A DNA stretch of 64,000 bases from an uncultured Ruminococcus sp. (GCA_900553885.1 USFD01000004.1:1-64000); one strand, 5' to 3'. Positions 54,747 through 63,705 are shown, counted from the stretch's first letter. Made by a program: numbers and translations. The notes: generated by a model not told the origin, from the sequence alone.

Positions 54747-54945
54747 TCCCCTTCCTCCTTTTTTGAAAAGCAGAACCTTAGTCTGACAAAATCCTGCCCT
54801 TATGCCATCCTTTTTTGTAAAACAACAGCCGCTTATAATTTTCATTATACCAGACTGCAGCCGATAACTCCGCAATTTTTATCCCGCCCTGGACTTCCCG
54901 GATCGTATGTATGCTGAATATTGGACGGATAAACAGAAACAATAC
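54747..54945 (-). promoter_or_regulatory. nagA upstream region
   Basis: A TATAAT on the minus strand at 54844-54849 lies about 100 bases before nagA, without a clear -35 box. No NagR/GntR palindrome is obvious. Confidence 0.35.
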
Positions 54946-55017
54946 TTTGCATATTCTGTGAATAACCAAAACATTTATGCATTTTTATGCATTTATTTGT
55001 GAATATATGCATAATTT
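54946..55017. promoter_or_regulatory. ArgR-like operator cluster before argG
   Basis: Repeated TATGCAT and TGAATA half-sites (TTGCATATTCTGTGAATAA, TTATGCAT twice, GTGAATATATGCATAA) lie just upstream of the argG promoter. They share the TGCATA/TATGCA core with the cluster before argC. Confidence 0.5.
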
Positions 55018-55037
55018 TCATTTTAATAATTTTTCTC

Positions 55038-55066
55038 TTGCATAAATATAAATTCTGGTGTATAGT
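55038..55066 (+). promoter_or_regulatory. Promoter of argG
   Basis: TTGCAT and TATAGT are 17 bases apart, directly downstream of the ArgR-like cluster. Confidence 0.6.
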
Positions 55067-55072
55067 AGGTTG

Positions 55073-55133
55073 TAGCTTGCACAAGCAGTAAATCAAACAA
55101 GAACTGCCATCCGTCTCTGCGGATGGCAAAATT
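55073..55133 (+). promoter_or_regulatory. argG leader hairpins
   Basis: The leader contains two hairpins, GCTTG-CA-CAAGC and GCCATCCG-TCTCTG-CGGATGGC, before AGGAGG. There is no T run, so they are not a simple attenuator; they could stabilise the message. Confidence 0.45.
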
Positions 55134-55163
55134 AATAAAAATACATTCAGGAGGCTATCAGAA

Positions 55164-56396
55164 ATGAGTAAAGAAAAAGTAGTTCTGGCATATTCAGGAG
55201 GACTTGACACAACAGCAATTATTCCGTGGCTGAAGGAGAACTTCGGATATGACGTTATATGCTGCTGCATCGACTGCGGACAGGGCGAAGAACTGGACGG
55301 GCTTGACGAAAGAGCAAAACTCTCCGGTGCATCTAAATTATATATTGAAAATATTGTAGACGAATTTGCAGATGATTTTATCATGCCCTGTGTAAAAGCA
55401 GGAGCAGTCTATGAAAATCAGTATCTGCTTGGTACTTCTATGGCACGTCCGGCTATTGCAAAAAAACTGGTGGAAATTGCACGGAAAGAAGGTGCCGTAG
55501 CTATCTGTCACGGTGCAACAGGAAAAGGAAATGACCAGATCCGTTTCGAGCTGGGCATCAAAGCCCTTGCTCCGGATATTAAAATCATCGCGCCGTGGCG
55601 TATGACAGATATCTGGACCATGCAGTCCCGTGAAGATGAGATCGAATACTGCAAAAAACACGGAATCGACCTTCCATTTGATACAAAACACAGCTACAGC
55701 CGTGACCGTAACCTGTGGCACATCAGCCATGAGGGACTGGAACTGGAGGATCCGTCTGTTGAGCCGAACTATGACGATCTGCTTGTCTTAAGTGTAACTC
55801 CGGAAAAAGCGCCGGACGAGCCGGAGTATGTAACCATGACTTTCGAAGCCGGCATCCCGAAGACACTGAACGGGAAAGCTATGAAGGTTTCCGAGATCAT
55901 CATGGAGCTGAACAAACTGGGCGGCAAACACGGAATCGGTATTATTGATATTGTAGAAAACCGTGTAGTAGGAATGAAATCCCGCGGCGTATATGAAACA
56001 CCCGGCGGTACAATTCTGATGGCTGCACATCAGCAGCTCGAGGAACTGATCCTTGACCGTGCTACATATGAAGTGAAAAAGGAAATGGGCAACAAACTTG
56101 CCCAGGTTGTATATGAAGGAAAATGGTTTACACCGCTGTGCGAGGCAATCCGCGCATTTGTAGACGTAACCCAGCAGTATGTAACCGGAGAAGTAAAATT
56201 CAAACTGTACAAGGGCAACATTATCAAAGCCGGGGAAACATCTCCCTACTCTCTGTACAGCGAATCACTGGCAAGCTTCACTACAGGCGACATGTACGAC
56301 CACCACGATGCAGACGGATTTATCACTCTCTTCGGTCTGCCCCTCAAGGTCCGCGCTATGAAGATGCAGGAACTGGCAAAAGAAAATCAGAAATAA
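55164..56396 (+). CDS. argG: Argininosuccinate synthase
   Basis: A 410-residue ATP-dependent ligase joining citrulline and aspartate. It shows the N-terminal PP-loop [27 protein letters not shown] and the C-terminal YETPGGTIL region. Length is normal. It is a single-gene unit: argH, usually next, is not in the window. ArgR-like boxes upstream suggest co-regulation with the argC operon 8 kb away. Confidence 0.98.
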   Translation: MSKEKVVLAYSGGLDTTAIIPWLKENFGYDVICCCIDCGQGEELDGLDERAKLSGASKLYIENIVDEFADDFIMPCVKAGAVYENQYLLGTSMARPAIAKKLVEIARKEGAVAICHGATGKGNDQIRFELGIKALAPDIKIIAPWRMTDIWTMQSREDEIEYCKKHGIDLPFDTKHSYSRDRNLWHISHEGLELEDPSVEPNYDDLLVLSVTPEKAPDEPEYVTMTFEAGIPKTLNGKAMKVSEIIMELNKLGGKHGIGIIDIVENRVVGMKSRGVYETPGGTILMAAHQQLEELILDRATYEVKKEMGNKLAQVVYEGKWFTPLCEAIRAFVDVTQQYVTGEVKFKLYKGNIIKAGETSPYSLYSESLASFTTGDMYDHHDADGFITLFGLPLKVRAMKMQELAKENQK

Positions 56397-56430
56397 AAAT
56401 GCAGGATCCGTACAGGATCGAATCAGATAC

Positions 56431-56480
56431 AAAAAGCGGAACGCAGCCCCGATACTTATTCCGGCTGCGTTCCGTTTTTC
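56431..56480. terminator. Bidirectional terminator after argG
   Basis: AAAAAGCGGAACGCAGCC pairs with GGCTGCGTTCCGTTTTT around a 14-base loop. Confidence 0.88.
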
Positions 56481-56486
56481 TGTTTA

Positions 56487-57308
56487 TCATAGAAGGGAGA
56501 ACTCCCACAGATTACTGATCTGATGCTCCAGCGTACTGTAGTCCCAAAGTTTTTCACTCCGTATTCTGCTGTTGGGATCATTCACCCGGATCCTGCCGTC
56601 CTCTATCCCTGTCAGTACAATAAAATGTCCTGTGGTCGTAAAGTCGCCGGGTTTCATACTGCAGATAATCGGATGGCCGCTTTCCAGAGCAGAATATATC
56701 CCGCCTTCGTCAAGTCCCAGTTCTTCTCCGTATATTCCAAACTGCCGCGCCCCCTCTGTCATCAGAGTCCAGCTTGTTCCGGAATCACCTGCGTAATATC
56801 CGTTTTCCGCTGAAAACTGAGCAACTTTATAAGGAGTAATTGTATTATCTCCGGTCAGTCCTGCTGCAATCATAGCCACTGCCGTAGGGCCGCACCCGTT
56901 AACGGCTATCATATCATCCCCGTAAATGGCATATCCCCAGCGTTCATCCCACTGCAGAAGAAGAGGGATTTTCCCTTTCTCCACTTCTCCCACGGTCTCT
57001 GCAGGAGCTGCATCTTTCTTTTCCGGATAATCCAGGACGAAATCAACCGTCTCCTCATTTCCGGCAAGCAGTTCCAACAGCTCATCCGGATACTCTTCCG
57101 ACCGGCTCATTATCTCCCGGACCTTTTCATTTGTCAGCCCCATCCCGACAAGTTTTATCTGATCACCAAACTGATTCTTTACCAGCACAATCCCTGCAGC
57201 TGTCGGAATAGCCAGCACAAGGAAACAGATCAACATTCTGATCCGGCGTTGTCTGCGCCTTTTTCGGTAAAGCTGCTTTCTGTTCCGTCTCCGCTGATCT
57301 TCTGTCAT
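56487..57308 (-). CDS. Membrane-anchored C39-like peptidase
   Basis: A 273-residue protein with a strongly basic N-terminus (RRRNRKQLYRKRRRQRR), one membrane helix (about residues 26-45) and an extracellular C39-like cysteine peptidase domain (about 110-270). The catalytic Cys is in NGCGPTAVAM, the His in TTGHFIVLTG and the Asp in RVNDPNS. I use the ATG after AAGGAGG. The family includes bacteriocin- and envelope-processing peptidases; the substrate is unknown. The minus-strand dipeptidase gene lies upstream. Confidence 0.87.
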   Translation of the reverse strand: MTEDQRRRNRKQLYRKRRRQRRIRMLICFLVLAIPTAAGIVLVKNQFGDQIKLVGMGLTNEKVREIMSRSEEYPDELLELLAGNEETVDFVLDYPEKKDAAPAETVGEVEKGKIPLLLQWDERWGYAIYGDDMIAVNGCGPTAVAMIAAGLTGDNTITPYKVAQFSAENGYYAGDSGTSWTLMTEGARQFGIYGEELGLDEGGIYSALESGHPIICSMKPGDFTTTGHFIVLTGIEDGRIRVNDPNSRIRSEKLWDYSTLEHQISNLWEFSLL

Positions 57309-57423
57309 GGTATATTTCCTCCTTTTCAAAGAGAAATTATATCCGTCCTTATCAGCGAATTTTTGAAAAAGAATCTTAAGATTTGCGAAATTCGGCAAAA
57401 ATCCATATACCGCGGTATCTTTC

Positions 57424-58419
57424 TTATTCTCTCCAGGTATCCCCGATTATCCGTTTCACATTATCTCCGGCAATCTTATCAATCTGTCTTTCCGTAAAGC
57501 CGGACTGTTTCAGCAAAGAAAAAAGTTTTTCAACATCAAGCACGCTTTCGATGCCTGCAGGACATTCTGTCCGTTCAAACCCGTCAAAATCTGTTCCAAG
57601 AGCCACTGCATCTTCACCGGCATAATTTACCATATGCCGGATATGACGTACAAGATCCGTTATATCCGCCTTTCCTGATTCTCTCAGGAAGGCTGAGTAG
57701 AAGTTTACTCCCGCAACGCCTCCCTTCTGCCCAAGTGCACGAAGCATTTCATCGCTGAGATTTCTGGGATGGGAACAGAGCGCTCTGGCATTGGAATGGG
57801 ACGCCGCAACCGGAGCGCTGCTGTATCGGATGCAGTCCCAGAATCCTCCGTCCGACAGATGGGAGACATCTATGGTCATGCCTTTCTCATTCATACATTT
57901 TACCAGGTTTATCCCGAATTCAGTCAGACCTTCCTGCATTACGGCTGGATTTCTGCTGTTGGGACTTCCGATGCAGTTTGCATAGTTCCATGTCAGCGTG
58001 ATCAGCCGGACCCCTCTGTCATACAGCTCGTCAAGCCGCTCCATCCTGCCGCACAGCACACCGCCTTCTTCCACCGTAAGTACGCCGTACAGAATTTCCG
58101 GCTCATCCTTTTTCTGACATGTCTGTTTCCGGAGCGTATCCGGCGTAAGAAGGATTTTAAACGTTTCACTCTGTTCCCGCTCTGCCCGTTCAATCATGGA
58201 CAGCACATCCTGATACGCCGGATCCCAGACCCTTTCCTCATCCGTTTTCTTCGTATTCAGCCCATACCGGGCTGCATTGACAAAGCATGCAAAGAACTGG
58301 GCGCATGCCCCGCCCTCCTCGAGCCGTTCCAGATCCACACACAGATCATTTTTCTTCAGCTCCTTGTTCTGCCTGATTATTTCGCTTAATGTATCGCAAT
58401 GCATATCAATCCATCTCAT
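57424..58419 (-). CDS. Membrane dipeptidase (M19)
   Basis: A 331-residue zinc peptidase of the renal dipeptidase family. Zinc ligands appear in DMHCDTLSE, the bridging Glu in LTVEEGG, and histidines in IDVSHLSDGGFWD and ASHSNARAL. It probably cleaves dipeptides, including D-amino-acid-containing ones from peptidoglycan turnover. Bacterial members are cytoplasmic; I see no signal peptide. The ribosome binding site is AAGGAAAA. Confidence 0.92.
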   Translation of the reverse strand: MRWIDMHCDTLSEIIRQNKELKKNDLCVDLERLEEGGACAQFFACFVNAARYGLNTKKTDEERVWDPAYQDVLSMIERAEREQSETFKILLTPDTLRKQTCQKKDEPEILYGVLTVEEGGVLCGRMERLDELYDRGVRLITLTWNYANCIGSPNSRNPAVMQEGLTEFGINLVKCMNEKGMTIDVSHLSDGGFWDCIRYSSAPVAASHSNARALCSHPRNLSDEMLRALGQKGGVAGVNFYSAFLRESGKADITDLVRHIRHMVNYAGEDAVALGTDFDGFERTECPAGIESVLDVEKLFSLLKQSGFTERQIDKIAGDNVKRIIGDTWRE

Positions 58420-58575
58420 TTTTCCTTGCGCCTTTCCATTTCTTTTCTGCCGGAACGGCGGCAGAATGTTTTCCCCTGCTATATCATATCCCCCCTGCCG
58501 GGCAGGATATGAATAAACCGATCCGTTTTTACATATTCTAGTGTATTAATATATACCTGGTAAAAGGAGGAGATT

Positions 58576-59280
58576 ATGAAGCCAGCTATCGGCATTGTTG
58601 TATGCGGTTTTATGAACAACCGCCAGTTTGTCGCCAATCCCTATATCCAGTCGATCCGGTATTCCGGAGGACTTCCCCTGCTTCTTCCCCTGGTCAGAAG
58701 CGATACTCTGCTGGATCAGTACATTTCCCTTTGTTCCGGCTTTCTCTTCTGCGGGGGCGGAGATATCACGCCGCTGCTCTTTGGGCAGGAACCCCGGAAG
58801 GGAAATGGAGAGACAAGCATTACTGTAGACCTTTTTCAGATTCGTCTGATGAAGAAAGTACTGGCCTCCCGCAAACCGGTACTGGCCATCTGCCGAGGGA
58901 TGCAGGTGCTCAGTGTAGCATGCGGAGGAACCATCTGGCAGGATCTGTCCCTGATCCCCGGAAACACCATCAATCATATGCAGCATTCTCCGTCCCGCAG
59001 CGACGTCAGCCATCGGATCCGCACAGAACGGGGGAGTCTGATCCGCCATTGCGCAGGTCCCACGCTTCTGGTCAACAGTTTCCATCACCAGGCCGTCAAC
59101 GCCCCCGGGCAAGGCGTATCCGTAACTGCCCGGGCCTTGGACGGAACCATCGAAGCCATCGAAATAGAGGATCATCCCTTTGCGGCAGGCGTCCAGTGGC
59201 ATCCGGAATGTATGTACCGTACCAGCCGGGAAATGCGTGTTCTTTTTCAGGAATTTATTTCCAGATCCCGGATGGTCTGA
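58576..59280 (+). CDS. Peptidase C26 / gamma-glutamyl-GABA hydrolase-like
   Basis: A 234-residue class I glutamine amidotransferase-like hydrolase. The nucleophile is in AICRGMQVLSV (about residue 103); oxyanion glycines are in LFCGGGDITP, with the His-Glu pair in GVQWHPECM. The family cleaves gamma-glutamyl amides such as gamma-glutamyl-GABA; the substrate here is not visible. It is divergent from the dipeptidase gene, and AAAGGAGGAG precedes the ATG. Confidence 0.89.
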   Translation: MKPAIGIVVCGFMNNRQFVANPYIQSIRYSGGLPLLLPLVRSDTLLDQYISLCSGFLFCGGGDITPLLFGQEPRKGNGETSITVDLFQIRLMKKVLASRKPVLAICRGMQVLSVACGGTIWQDLSLIPGNTINHMQHSPSRSDVSHRIRTERGSLIRHCAGPTLLVNSFHHQAVNAPGQGVSVTARALDGTIEAIEIEDHPFAAGVQWHPECMYRTSREMRVLFQEFISRSRMV

Positions 59281-59366
59281 ACTTTCCGGCCGCCCGTGCA
59301 TAAAGCAGAGATCTCCGGGACATACTAGCCTCTGAAATACATTTTATATGCAAGGAGGTTTTTACC

Positions 59367-59549
59367 ATGTCAGAAATTTCAATTCTTGATCTGCAGAACC
59401 TGCGCCACCTGATCGGCGGCTATTCTACAACCCACTGCAAGATGACAGACTATGCTTCACAGACCCAGGATCCTGAGCTGAAAAAGCTGTTTCAGGACGC
59501 AGCGGATTCTGCCATGAAAAACAAACAGGAACTGATGAAATTTCTGTAG
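59367..59549 (+). CDS. Small coat-F-like protein 1
   Basis: A 60-residue, two-helix protein (SILDLQNLRHLIGGYSTTHC, then a second amphipathic helix ending KQELMKFL). It resembles the N-terminal half of spore coat protein F / ferritin-like coat proteins of Clostridia. AAGGAGG lies eight bases before the ATG. The next gene encodes the complementary coat-F-like part, so the two may form one four-helix unit. Confidence 0.72.
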   Translation: MSEISILDLQNLRHLIGGYSTTHCKMTDYASQTQDPELKKLFQDAADSAMKNKQELMKFL

Positions 59550-59617
59550 GACGAACGCTGTCCGCAGAATTTCCCGATACGGAAAACCATGTCAAAAATA
59601 TGTAATGAGGTGAAGAA

Positions 59618-59869
59618 ATGGACGAAAAAACAATGGTATCCGACGCACTCGTCGGAATTAACGGAGAGCTCAAGATGTTCGGAGATATGATTCCGCAGAC
59701 AGAAAACAAAGAGCTGAAACAGTGCTTAAAGCAGATGAGAAACCAGTGTGAAATGTCTCAGGAAAAAATGTATGATGCTGCCCGGGAACGAAGCTATTAT
59801 ATCCCGGCCGCCAAAGCCACCCAGGATGAAATCAGCCATGTAAAGGCGATTCTGCAGCCCGGACAATAA
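59618..59869 (+). CDS. Small coat-F-like protein 2
   Basis: An 83-residue helical protein (MVSDALVGINGELKMFGDM, then QMRNQCEMSQEKMYDAARE) ending in the coat-F-type YYIPAAKA segment. GAGGTGAAGAA precedes the ATG. It lies 68 bases after the partner gene. It probably becomes a spore coat or mother-cell protein; a role in a paired bundle with the preceding protein is inference. Confidence 0.78.
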   Translation: MDEKTMVSDALVGINGELKMFGDMIPQTENKELKQCLKQMRNQCEMSQEKMYDAARERSYYIPAAKATQDEISHVKAILQPGQ

Positions 59870-59908
59870 CCCATTTTTAATATCTTTTCAGATAATAAAG
59901 GCATCAGT

Positions 59909-59958
59909 ACTGCCGGATCCGTACATGCAGGGTACAGATACGTTCCGGATCCGGCAGT
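59909..59958. terminator. GC hairpin between coat and HAD genes
   Basis: ACTGCCGGATCC pairs with GGATCCGGCAGT, with an inner GTAC/GTAC pair. It lacks a T run but sits between convergent genes. Confidence 0.6.
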
Positions 59959-59964
59959 CTGCGC

Positions 59965-60834
59965 TTACATAAAACGAAGGGCGGACCGCTGCGCGGACAG
60001 AATCTTCCACACTGCTTTCGCGGCTCCGTCCCGGTTATTTGAAGCCGTAACATAATCCGCCTTTTTCTTCAGTCTTTCAGAAGCATTTCCCATTGCAACA
60101 GTATATCCGGATGCCCCGAACATAGACAGGTCATTTTCTCCGTCTCCAATGCAGGCAGTCTCCCGGCGGGTTATCCCCAGATGTTCTGCCAGCACTTCCA
60201 GGGCCCTGCCTTTCGATGCATTTTCTGAGAAAACCTCCACATATATGGATGTGTAGGCCGCGGACAGCTCCGGATAACATTCCAGAATCCTTTTCAGCCT
60301 TTGCCGCGACTGTTCTGTCAGAAAATAAAACTGAAGCTCTTCCGTCAGAAAAGCACTCTTTTCCACTGTCCGGGCCATATCCCTGACACAATATATTCCT
60401 TTTGCGTCCCTTCCATATATAAAACGTCCGGCTGCCGCAGCCATCCTCCCCTGCAGAAGATACCTGTTATTCATATGCGAGGCCGTAATAAGCCGCTGTC
60501 CCTTACATCTTTCCAGAAGAGACAGTGTGGTTTCTTTTGGAATCATTGCCTGAAAAAGCGTTTTCCTCTCCCGGATATCCGTAACCCTGGCTCCATTGGA
60601 GGATATCACATACCGGAACAGCCCGTGGTTCCTTCGTCCGTCTTCCGTGCGGGCATTGTACAGAGTTCCTTCCGCCAGCCGATGGGGCAGGCAGAACAGA
60701 TTGCGCCCGGTAGCCGGCACCACGGTAATTCCTGCCCGGGCCGCCGCCCTTAATGCCTGAATCGTATGATTGGTAATGCGGCTCCGCCCGTCAAGACAGG
60801 TGCCGTCCATATCAACTGCAAGCAATTTTATCAT
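59965..60834 (-). CDS. HAD-superfamily (Cof-type) phosphatase
   Basis: A 289-residue Cof-subfamily phosphatase. Motif I is LLAVDMDGTCLDG (nucleophile Asp8), motif II PATGR, the C2b cap domain covers about residues 85-200, and motif IV is CIGDGENDLSMF. Substrates of the family are small phosphorylated metabolites; which one is not visible. Its ATG overlaps the stop of the upstream membrane protein gene (ATGA). Last gene of the BlaI-type-operator operon. Confidence 0.9.
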   Translation of the reverse strand: MIKLLAVDMDGTCLDGRSRITNHTIQALRAAARAGITVVPATGRNLFCLPHRLAEGTLYNARTEDGRRNHGLFRYVISSNGARVTDIRERKTLFQAMIPKETTLSLLERCKGQRLITASHMNNRYLLQGRMAAAAGRFIYGRDAKGIYCVRDMARTVEKSAFLTEELQFYFLTEQSRQRLKRILECYPELSAAYTSIYVEVFSENASKGRALEVLAEHLGITRRETACIGDGENDLSMFGASGYTVAMGNASERLKKKADYVTASNNRDGAAKAVWKILSAQRSALRFM

Positions 60835-62075
60835 TGTCTTTCCCTTTCTTCACCACATACTTCTCCTTCTTCTGTGAGCTGCCGTCCAGGCTGATGCTCT
60901 TTCATGGCCGCCTCTGCAAGTCTCTGCCTGGTTCTTCTCTGAAGAACAGTTCTGCTCCCGTCCCGGGCCTCCCGCATCAGCTCGCTGTAGTTTCCATCCA
61001 TATAATTCTCAAACAACTGAACCAGCTGCTGCATGGCCTCCAGATTTTTCCCTTTCAGATACCCCATGGATCCTTTCATATTTTCCAGCGCTGACCGGCA
61101 TCCCTGCATATCCCCCAGTCCCTGAGAACACAGCCACATATACTGCTGAAAATAAGCCTCTATCTTCGGTTTCCTTCGGATCGATCGCAGAAGTTCCAGA
61201 GCATCATCGTATGCCTCCTGATCACACAGCGCAGCTACTGCATATACCTGCATCTGCGGCGGCAGACTGAAAAGTCTCCCTGCTGTCCGCTCATAATATA
61301 CTGTAAATAGACCAAGAATTGTTTTGGTATCACCCTGTCCAAGAACTTCCACTGTACTTTTTTGGGCTTTAAAAAGAGAAACACACTGTACTGTCAGATT
61401 CAGTATAATATATATTACTAATCCGACCGCCAGCGAACTCAGATTTACGTTTCGGATAATGAACAGGATATAAAGCTCCACAAGAAGGATTGCCCCTGCT
61501 CCCCATGCCTGGAGATTTGCAAGTTTTCCATCTACTATTACTCTGAAAAGATCCCCGGCGGTTTTGTCCCGGGACACATAGCCTTTTTCTTCCCATTTAT
61601 CTGTGCCGGAAAGAATTCTGTCCCGGAATTCTCTCTCCTTCATTCTGCCTGAGATAATCAGGAACCCACCTGCTGCCGCTATTATCAGGATCACTCCCGC
61701 AAGCAGAAGGGTATACAGATATATCTGAAAAACCGGATAAAACCGCAGCCGATAGAGCAGTATCCCAATACCTGCACAGCCGAAGCACGCACAGGTGAGA
61801 AAGAATTCCATCCGGATTTCTTTTTTAATGCTCTCTCCGTCCTTATCCGGATTCCACGTACCGTCATCGTCTGCAGTCCTTTTATTCCAGATGCTTTTGC
61901 AGAAGCATTCAAATATACAGAAAACAAACAGAACGGCAACCGCCGCTCCCGAAGCAGCAACCAGCAGTCCCATTCTGCGGTCCGTATACCGCAGAAACAG
62001 AACAGCGCCTTCATAGATCAGCATTCCTGAAATCAGTGCCGAAATAACACTGAGAATCATCCAGACTTTTTTCAT
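60831..62075 (-). CDS. Membrane protein with helical C-terminal repeats
   Basis: A 414-residue protein of unknown family with about six membrane helices: two near residues 5-60, two near 90-145 and two near 190-240. A soluble TPR-like helical C-terminus follows (YAVAALCDQEAYDDALELL, ENMKGSMGYLKGKNLEAM). I start at MKKVWMILSVISAL after AGGAGG; the longest frame adds 15 residues. It lies 13 bases after the Asp-box protein gene and overlaps the HAD gene. Confidence 0.75.
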   Translation of the reverse strand: MKKVWMILSVISALISGMLIYEGAVLFLRYTDRRMGLLVAASGAAVAVLFVFCIFECFCKSIWNKRTADDDGTWNPDKDGESIKKEIRMEFFLTCACFGCAGIGILLYRLRFYPVFQIYLYTLLLAGVILIIAAAGGFLIISGRMKEREFRDRILSGTDKWEEKGYVSRDKTAGDLFRVIVDGKLANLQAWGAGAILLVELYILFIIRNVNLSSLAVGLVIYIILNLTVQCVSLFKAQKSTVEVLGQGDTKTILGLFTVYYERTAGRLFSLPPQMQVYAVAALCDQEAYDDALELLRSIRRKPKIEAYFQQYMWLCSQGLGDMQGCRSALENMKGSMGYLKGKNLEAMQQLVQLFENYMDGNYSELMREARDGSRTVLQRRTRQRLAEAAMKEHQPGRQLTEEGEVCGEERERQ

Positions 62076-62088
62076 ATTCCGTGACCTC

Positions 62089-63366
62089 CTATCCCGCCTC
62101 TTCCGGCGTATCAGCCGCAATCTCTTTTACAAATGTAAAGGTAACACCGTCCGCTGACTGATACAGCGCCTCGGACAGTTTTCCGTCTTTCACGTAATCT
62201 CCGTCGTCTCCCTGCCCGACAACCATATAGAGCACACCGTCTTCCTCGTAAAACCTGTCAATAGAATCGTAAGGATTGAACCCAAGACTCTCCGTCACCT
62301 CTGCAGCCTCCGGCCAGGTAAGTTCCGCAAGGCCTCCTTCTCTGCCTGCCATCCGGTAGAGCAGTTCGCCTTTTGCATAATACCCGGTTCCGTCAGACGC
62401 CCAGTACACACAGGTCAGATTGGAAAGCGGCAGATCCCCGGTGGTTATATAGGTCCATGTATTCAGATCTTCTGACCACCAGGTGCCATAGTAATCACTT
62501 CCAAGAGAACGGTCTGCCGCAAATGTCGCATAACATATCCCGTTCTGCCTGGAAAGGAAGGAACCGGCCTTGTAGCCGCCTTCTGTGATCAGACTCTCCT
62601 GCCAGGTCTTTCCCATATCTTCCGAGTATATCAGCTCGGTTCCCTGATCCATATAACCGATAAATCCGGTAAAATCCTCTGTTACAATATAGCTGTTATC
62701 ATCCAGCAGTTCATCATAGGTGCCGTTCGGCTCTTTACATACCTTCTCATACCCGTCCGGTACTTCCTGGAACGTCCCGCCTCCATCATATGTGACATAC
62801 AGGGTTTCATCCTGAATATCATACGTCATCTCTTTATCCGACTGGAATTTATAATGCTGCGTCTGCGGCATGTTCGCCTCCTCCCGATACTGAGGCGTCA
62901 TAATCTGATACTGGACCGGCCGGAGTTTTTCGGCAATCCTCCAGACATCCCATTCTGTCTGCTCCCAGCGGAGCACCATCTGCCCGGTATATACCCGGCG
63001 TTTATCTGTCTTCATCAGTTCCAGATTATGCATAACCGCATAATTGGTACTGGCCGCATACACCTGATAATCCAGCTGAATATAAGGTTCCTCCAGATCC
63101 GTAAGAATTTCCGCCGAAGTAATTTCCGCCTTCTCAATCCGATAATTATAGGGTACCGTCCATCCCTCCAGATCTGAAAAATATTCGTCAAACCATTTTC
63201 TGCTGATCGTCTCCAGATCGTCTGAGGCGCACCTGACTGTATCACCCACAACTGCCGTGGGAGAAAACAAGGACCACACAAACTCACGGAAAATGCCTCC
63301 AAGAAAAAGCGCGGCAAGAAAAATTACTGCCCCGGCAAGAATCGGTTTTCCAACTCCACTTTTCAA
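62089..63366 (-). CDS. Membrane-anchored Asp-box (BNR-like) repeat protein
   Basis: A 425-residue protein with one N-terminal membrane anchor (residues 8-28) and an extracellular part. A first domain (about 40-170) resembles DUF4829/NTF2-like folds in length only. Then several Asp-box-type repeats follow (VTYDGGGTFQEV, IYSEDMGKTWQES, WWSEDLNTWTYI, YQSADGVTFTFV), suggesting a beta propeller. Catalytic residues of sialidases are not apparent. It begins with TTG seven bases after AGGTGA. First gene of a three-gene operon behind a BlaI/CopY-type palindrome. Confidence 0.78.
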   Translation of the reverse strand: MKSGVGKPILAGAVIFLAALFLGGIFREFVWSLFSPTAVVGDTVRCASDDLETISRKWFDEYFSDLEGWTVPYNYRIEKAEITSAEILTDLEEPYIQLDYQVYAASTNYAVMHNLELMKTDKRRVYTGQMVLRWEQTEWDVWRIAEKLRPVQYQIMTPQYREEANMPQTQHYKFQSDKEMTYDIQDETLYVTYDGGGTFQEVPDGYEKVCKEPNGTYDELLDDNSYIVTEDFTGFIGYMDQGTELIYSEDMGKTWQESLITEGGYKAGSFLSRQNGICYATFAADRSLGSDYYGTWWSEDLNTWTYITTGDLPLSNLTCVYWASDGTGYYAKGELLYRMAGREGGLAELTWPEAAEVTESLGFNPYDSIDRFYEEDGVLYMVVGQGDDGDYVKDGKLSEALYQSADGVTFTFVKEIAADTPEEAG

Positions 63367-63386
63367 ATTACAGTCACCTGCCTTTT

Positions 63387-63404
63387 ATCTTACATTTGTA
63401 AGAT
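63387..63404. promoter_or_regulatory. BlaI/MecI/CopY-type operator
   Basis: ATCTTACATTTGTAAGAT has perfect 8-base arms around a 2-base centre and contains TTACA-NN-TGTAA, the core recognised by BlaI, MecI and CopY repressors. It begins a few bases downstream of the -10 element, covering the predicted transcription start. Confidence 0.65.
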
Positions 63405-63405
63405 T

Positions 63406-63434
63406 ATGATATGCCAAAATCCTATTCCTGTCAA
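63406..63434 (-). promoter_or_regulatory. Promoter of Asp-box protein operon
   Basis: On the minus strand TTGACA and TATCAT are 17 bases apart, directly followed by the BlaI-type palindrome. Confidence 0.7.
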
Positions 63435-63453
63435 CAGACATTTTCTGTCCGTC

Positions 63454-63705
63454 TCAGCCCTTCAGTCCTCTGGCCTGCCGGTCCATATCCTCCACTACAA
63501 TATCATAAATCTCTCCCAGGGAAGCACAGTATTCCAGAACTTTCCACGGTTCATTCGTGTGGAAGTGTATTTTAATCAGCTCCTCATCCCCTACCGCAAG
63601 AAGGCAGTCGCCCTTAAAATGTTCTGTAAAATACTCACTGATTGCGTCCTCGTCAAGGTCTTCTCCTTCGATTAAAAGCTGTGTGTCATATCTGAATTCC
63701 AGCAT
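63454..63705 (-). CDS. Stand-alone FakA/DAK C-terminal-like domain
   Basis: An 83-residue protein matching the C-terminal domain of fatty-acid kinase FakA / DhaL-type kinases (FRYDTQLLIEGEDLDEDAI, DCLLAVGDEELIKIHFHTNEPW, and the C-terminal DIVVEDMDRQ). In FakA this part follows a DhaL kinase domain, which is missing here. It could be a free partner of a DegV/FakB-type lipid-binding protein encoded elsewhere or a degraded remnant; the strong AGGAGG and promoter argue for a working gene. Confidence 0.82.
   Translation of the reverse strand: MLEFRYDTQLLIEGEDLDEDAISEYFTEHFKGDCLLAVGDEELIKIHFHTNEPWKVLEYCASLGEIYDIVVEDMDRQARGLKG

Noticed and set aside
58602..59303. Alternative frame within the C26 hydrolase gene
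   Set aside because: Arginine- and proline-rich out-of-frame translation; the other frame carries the CRGMQ and WHPE motifs.
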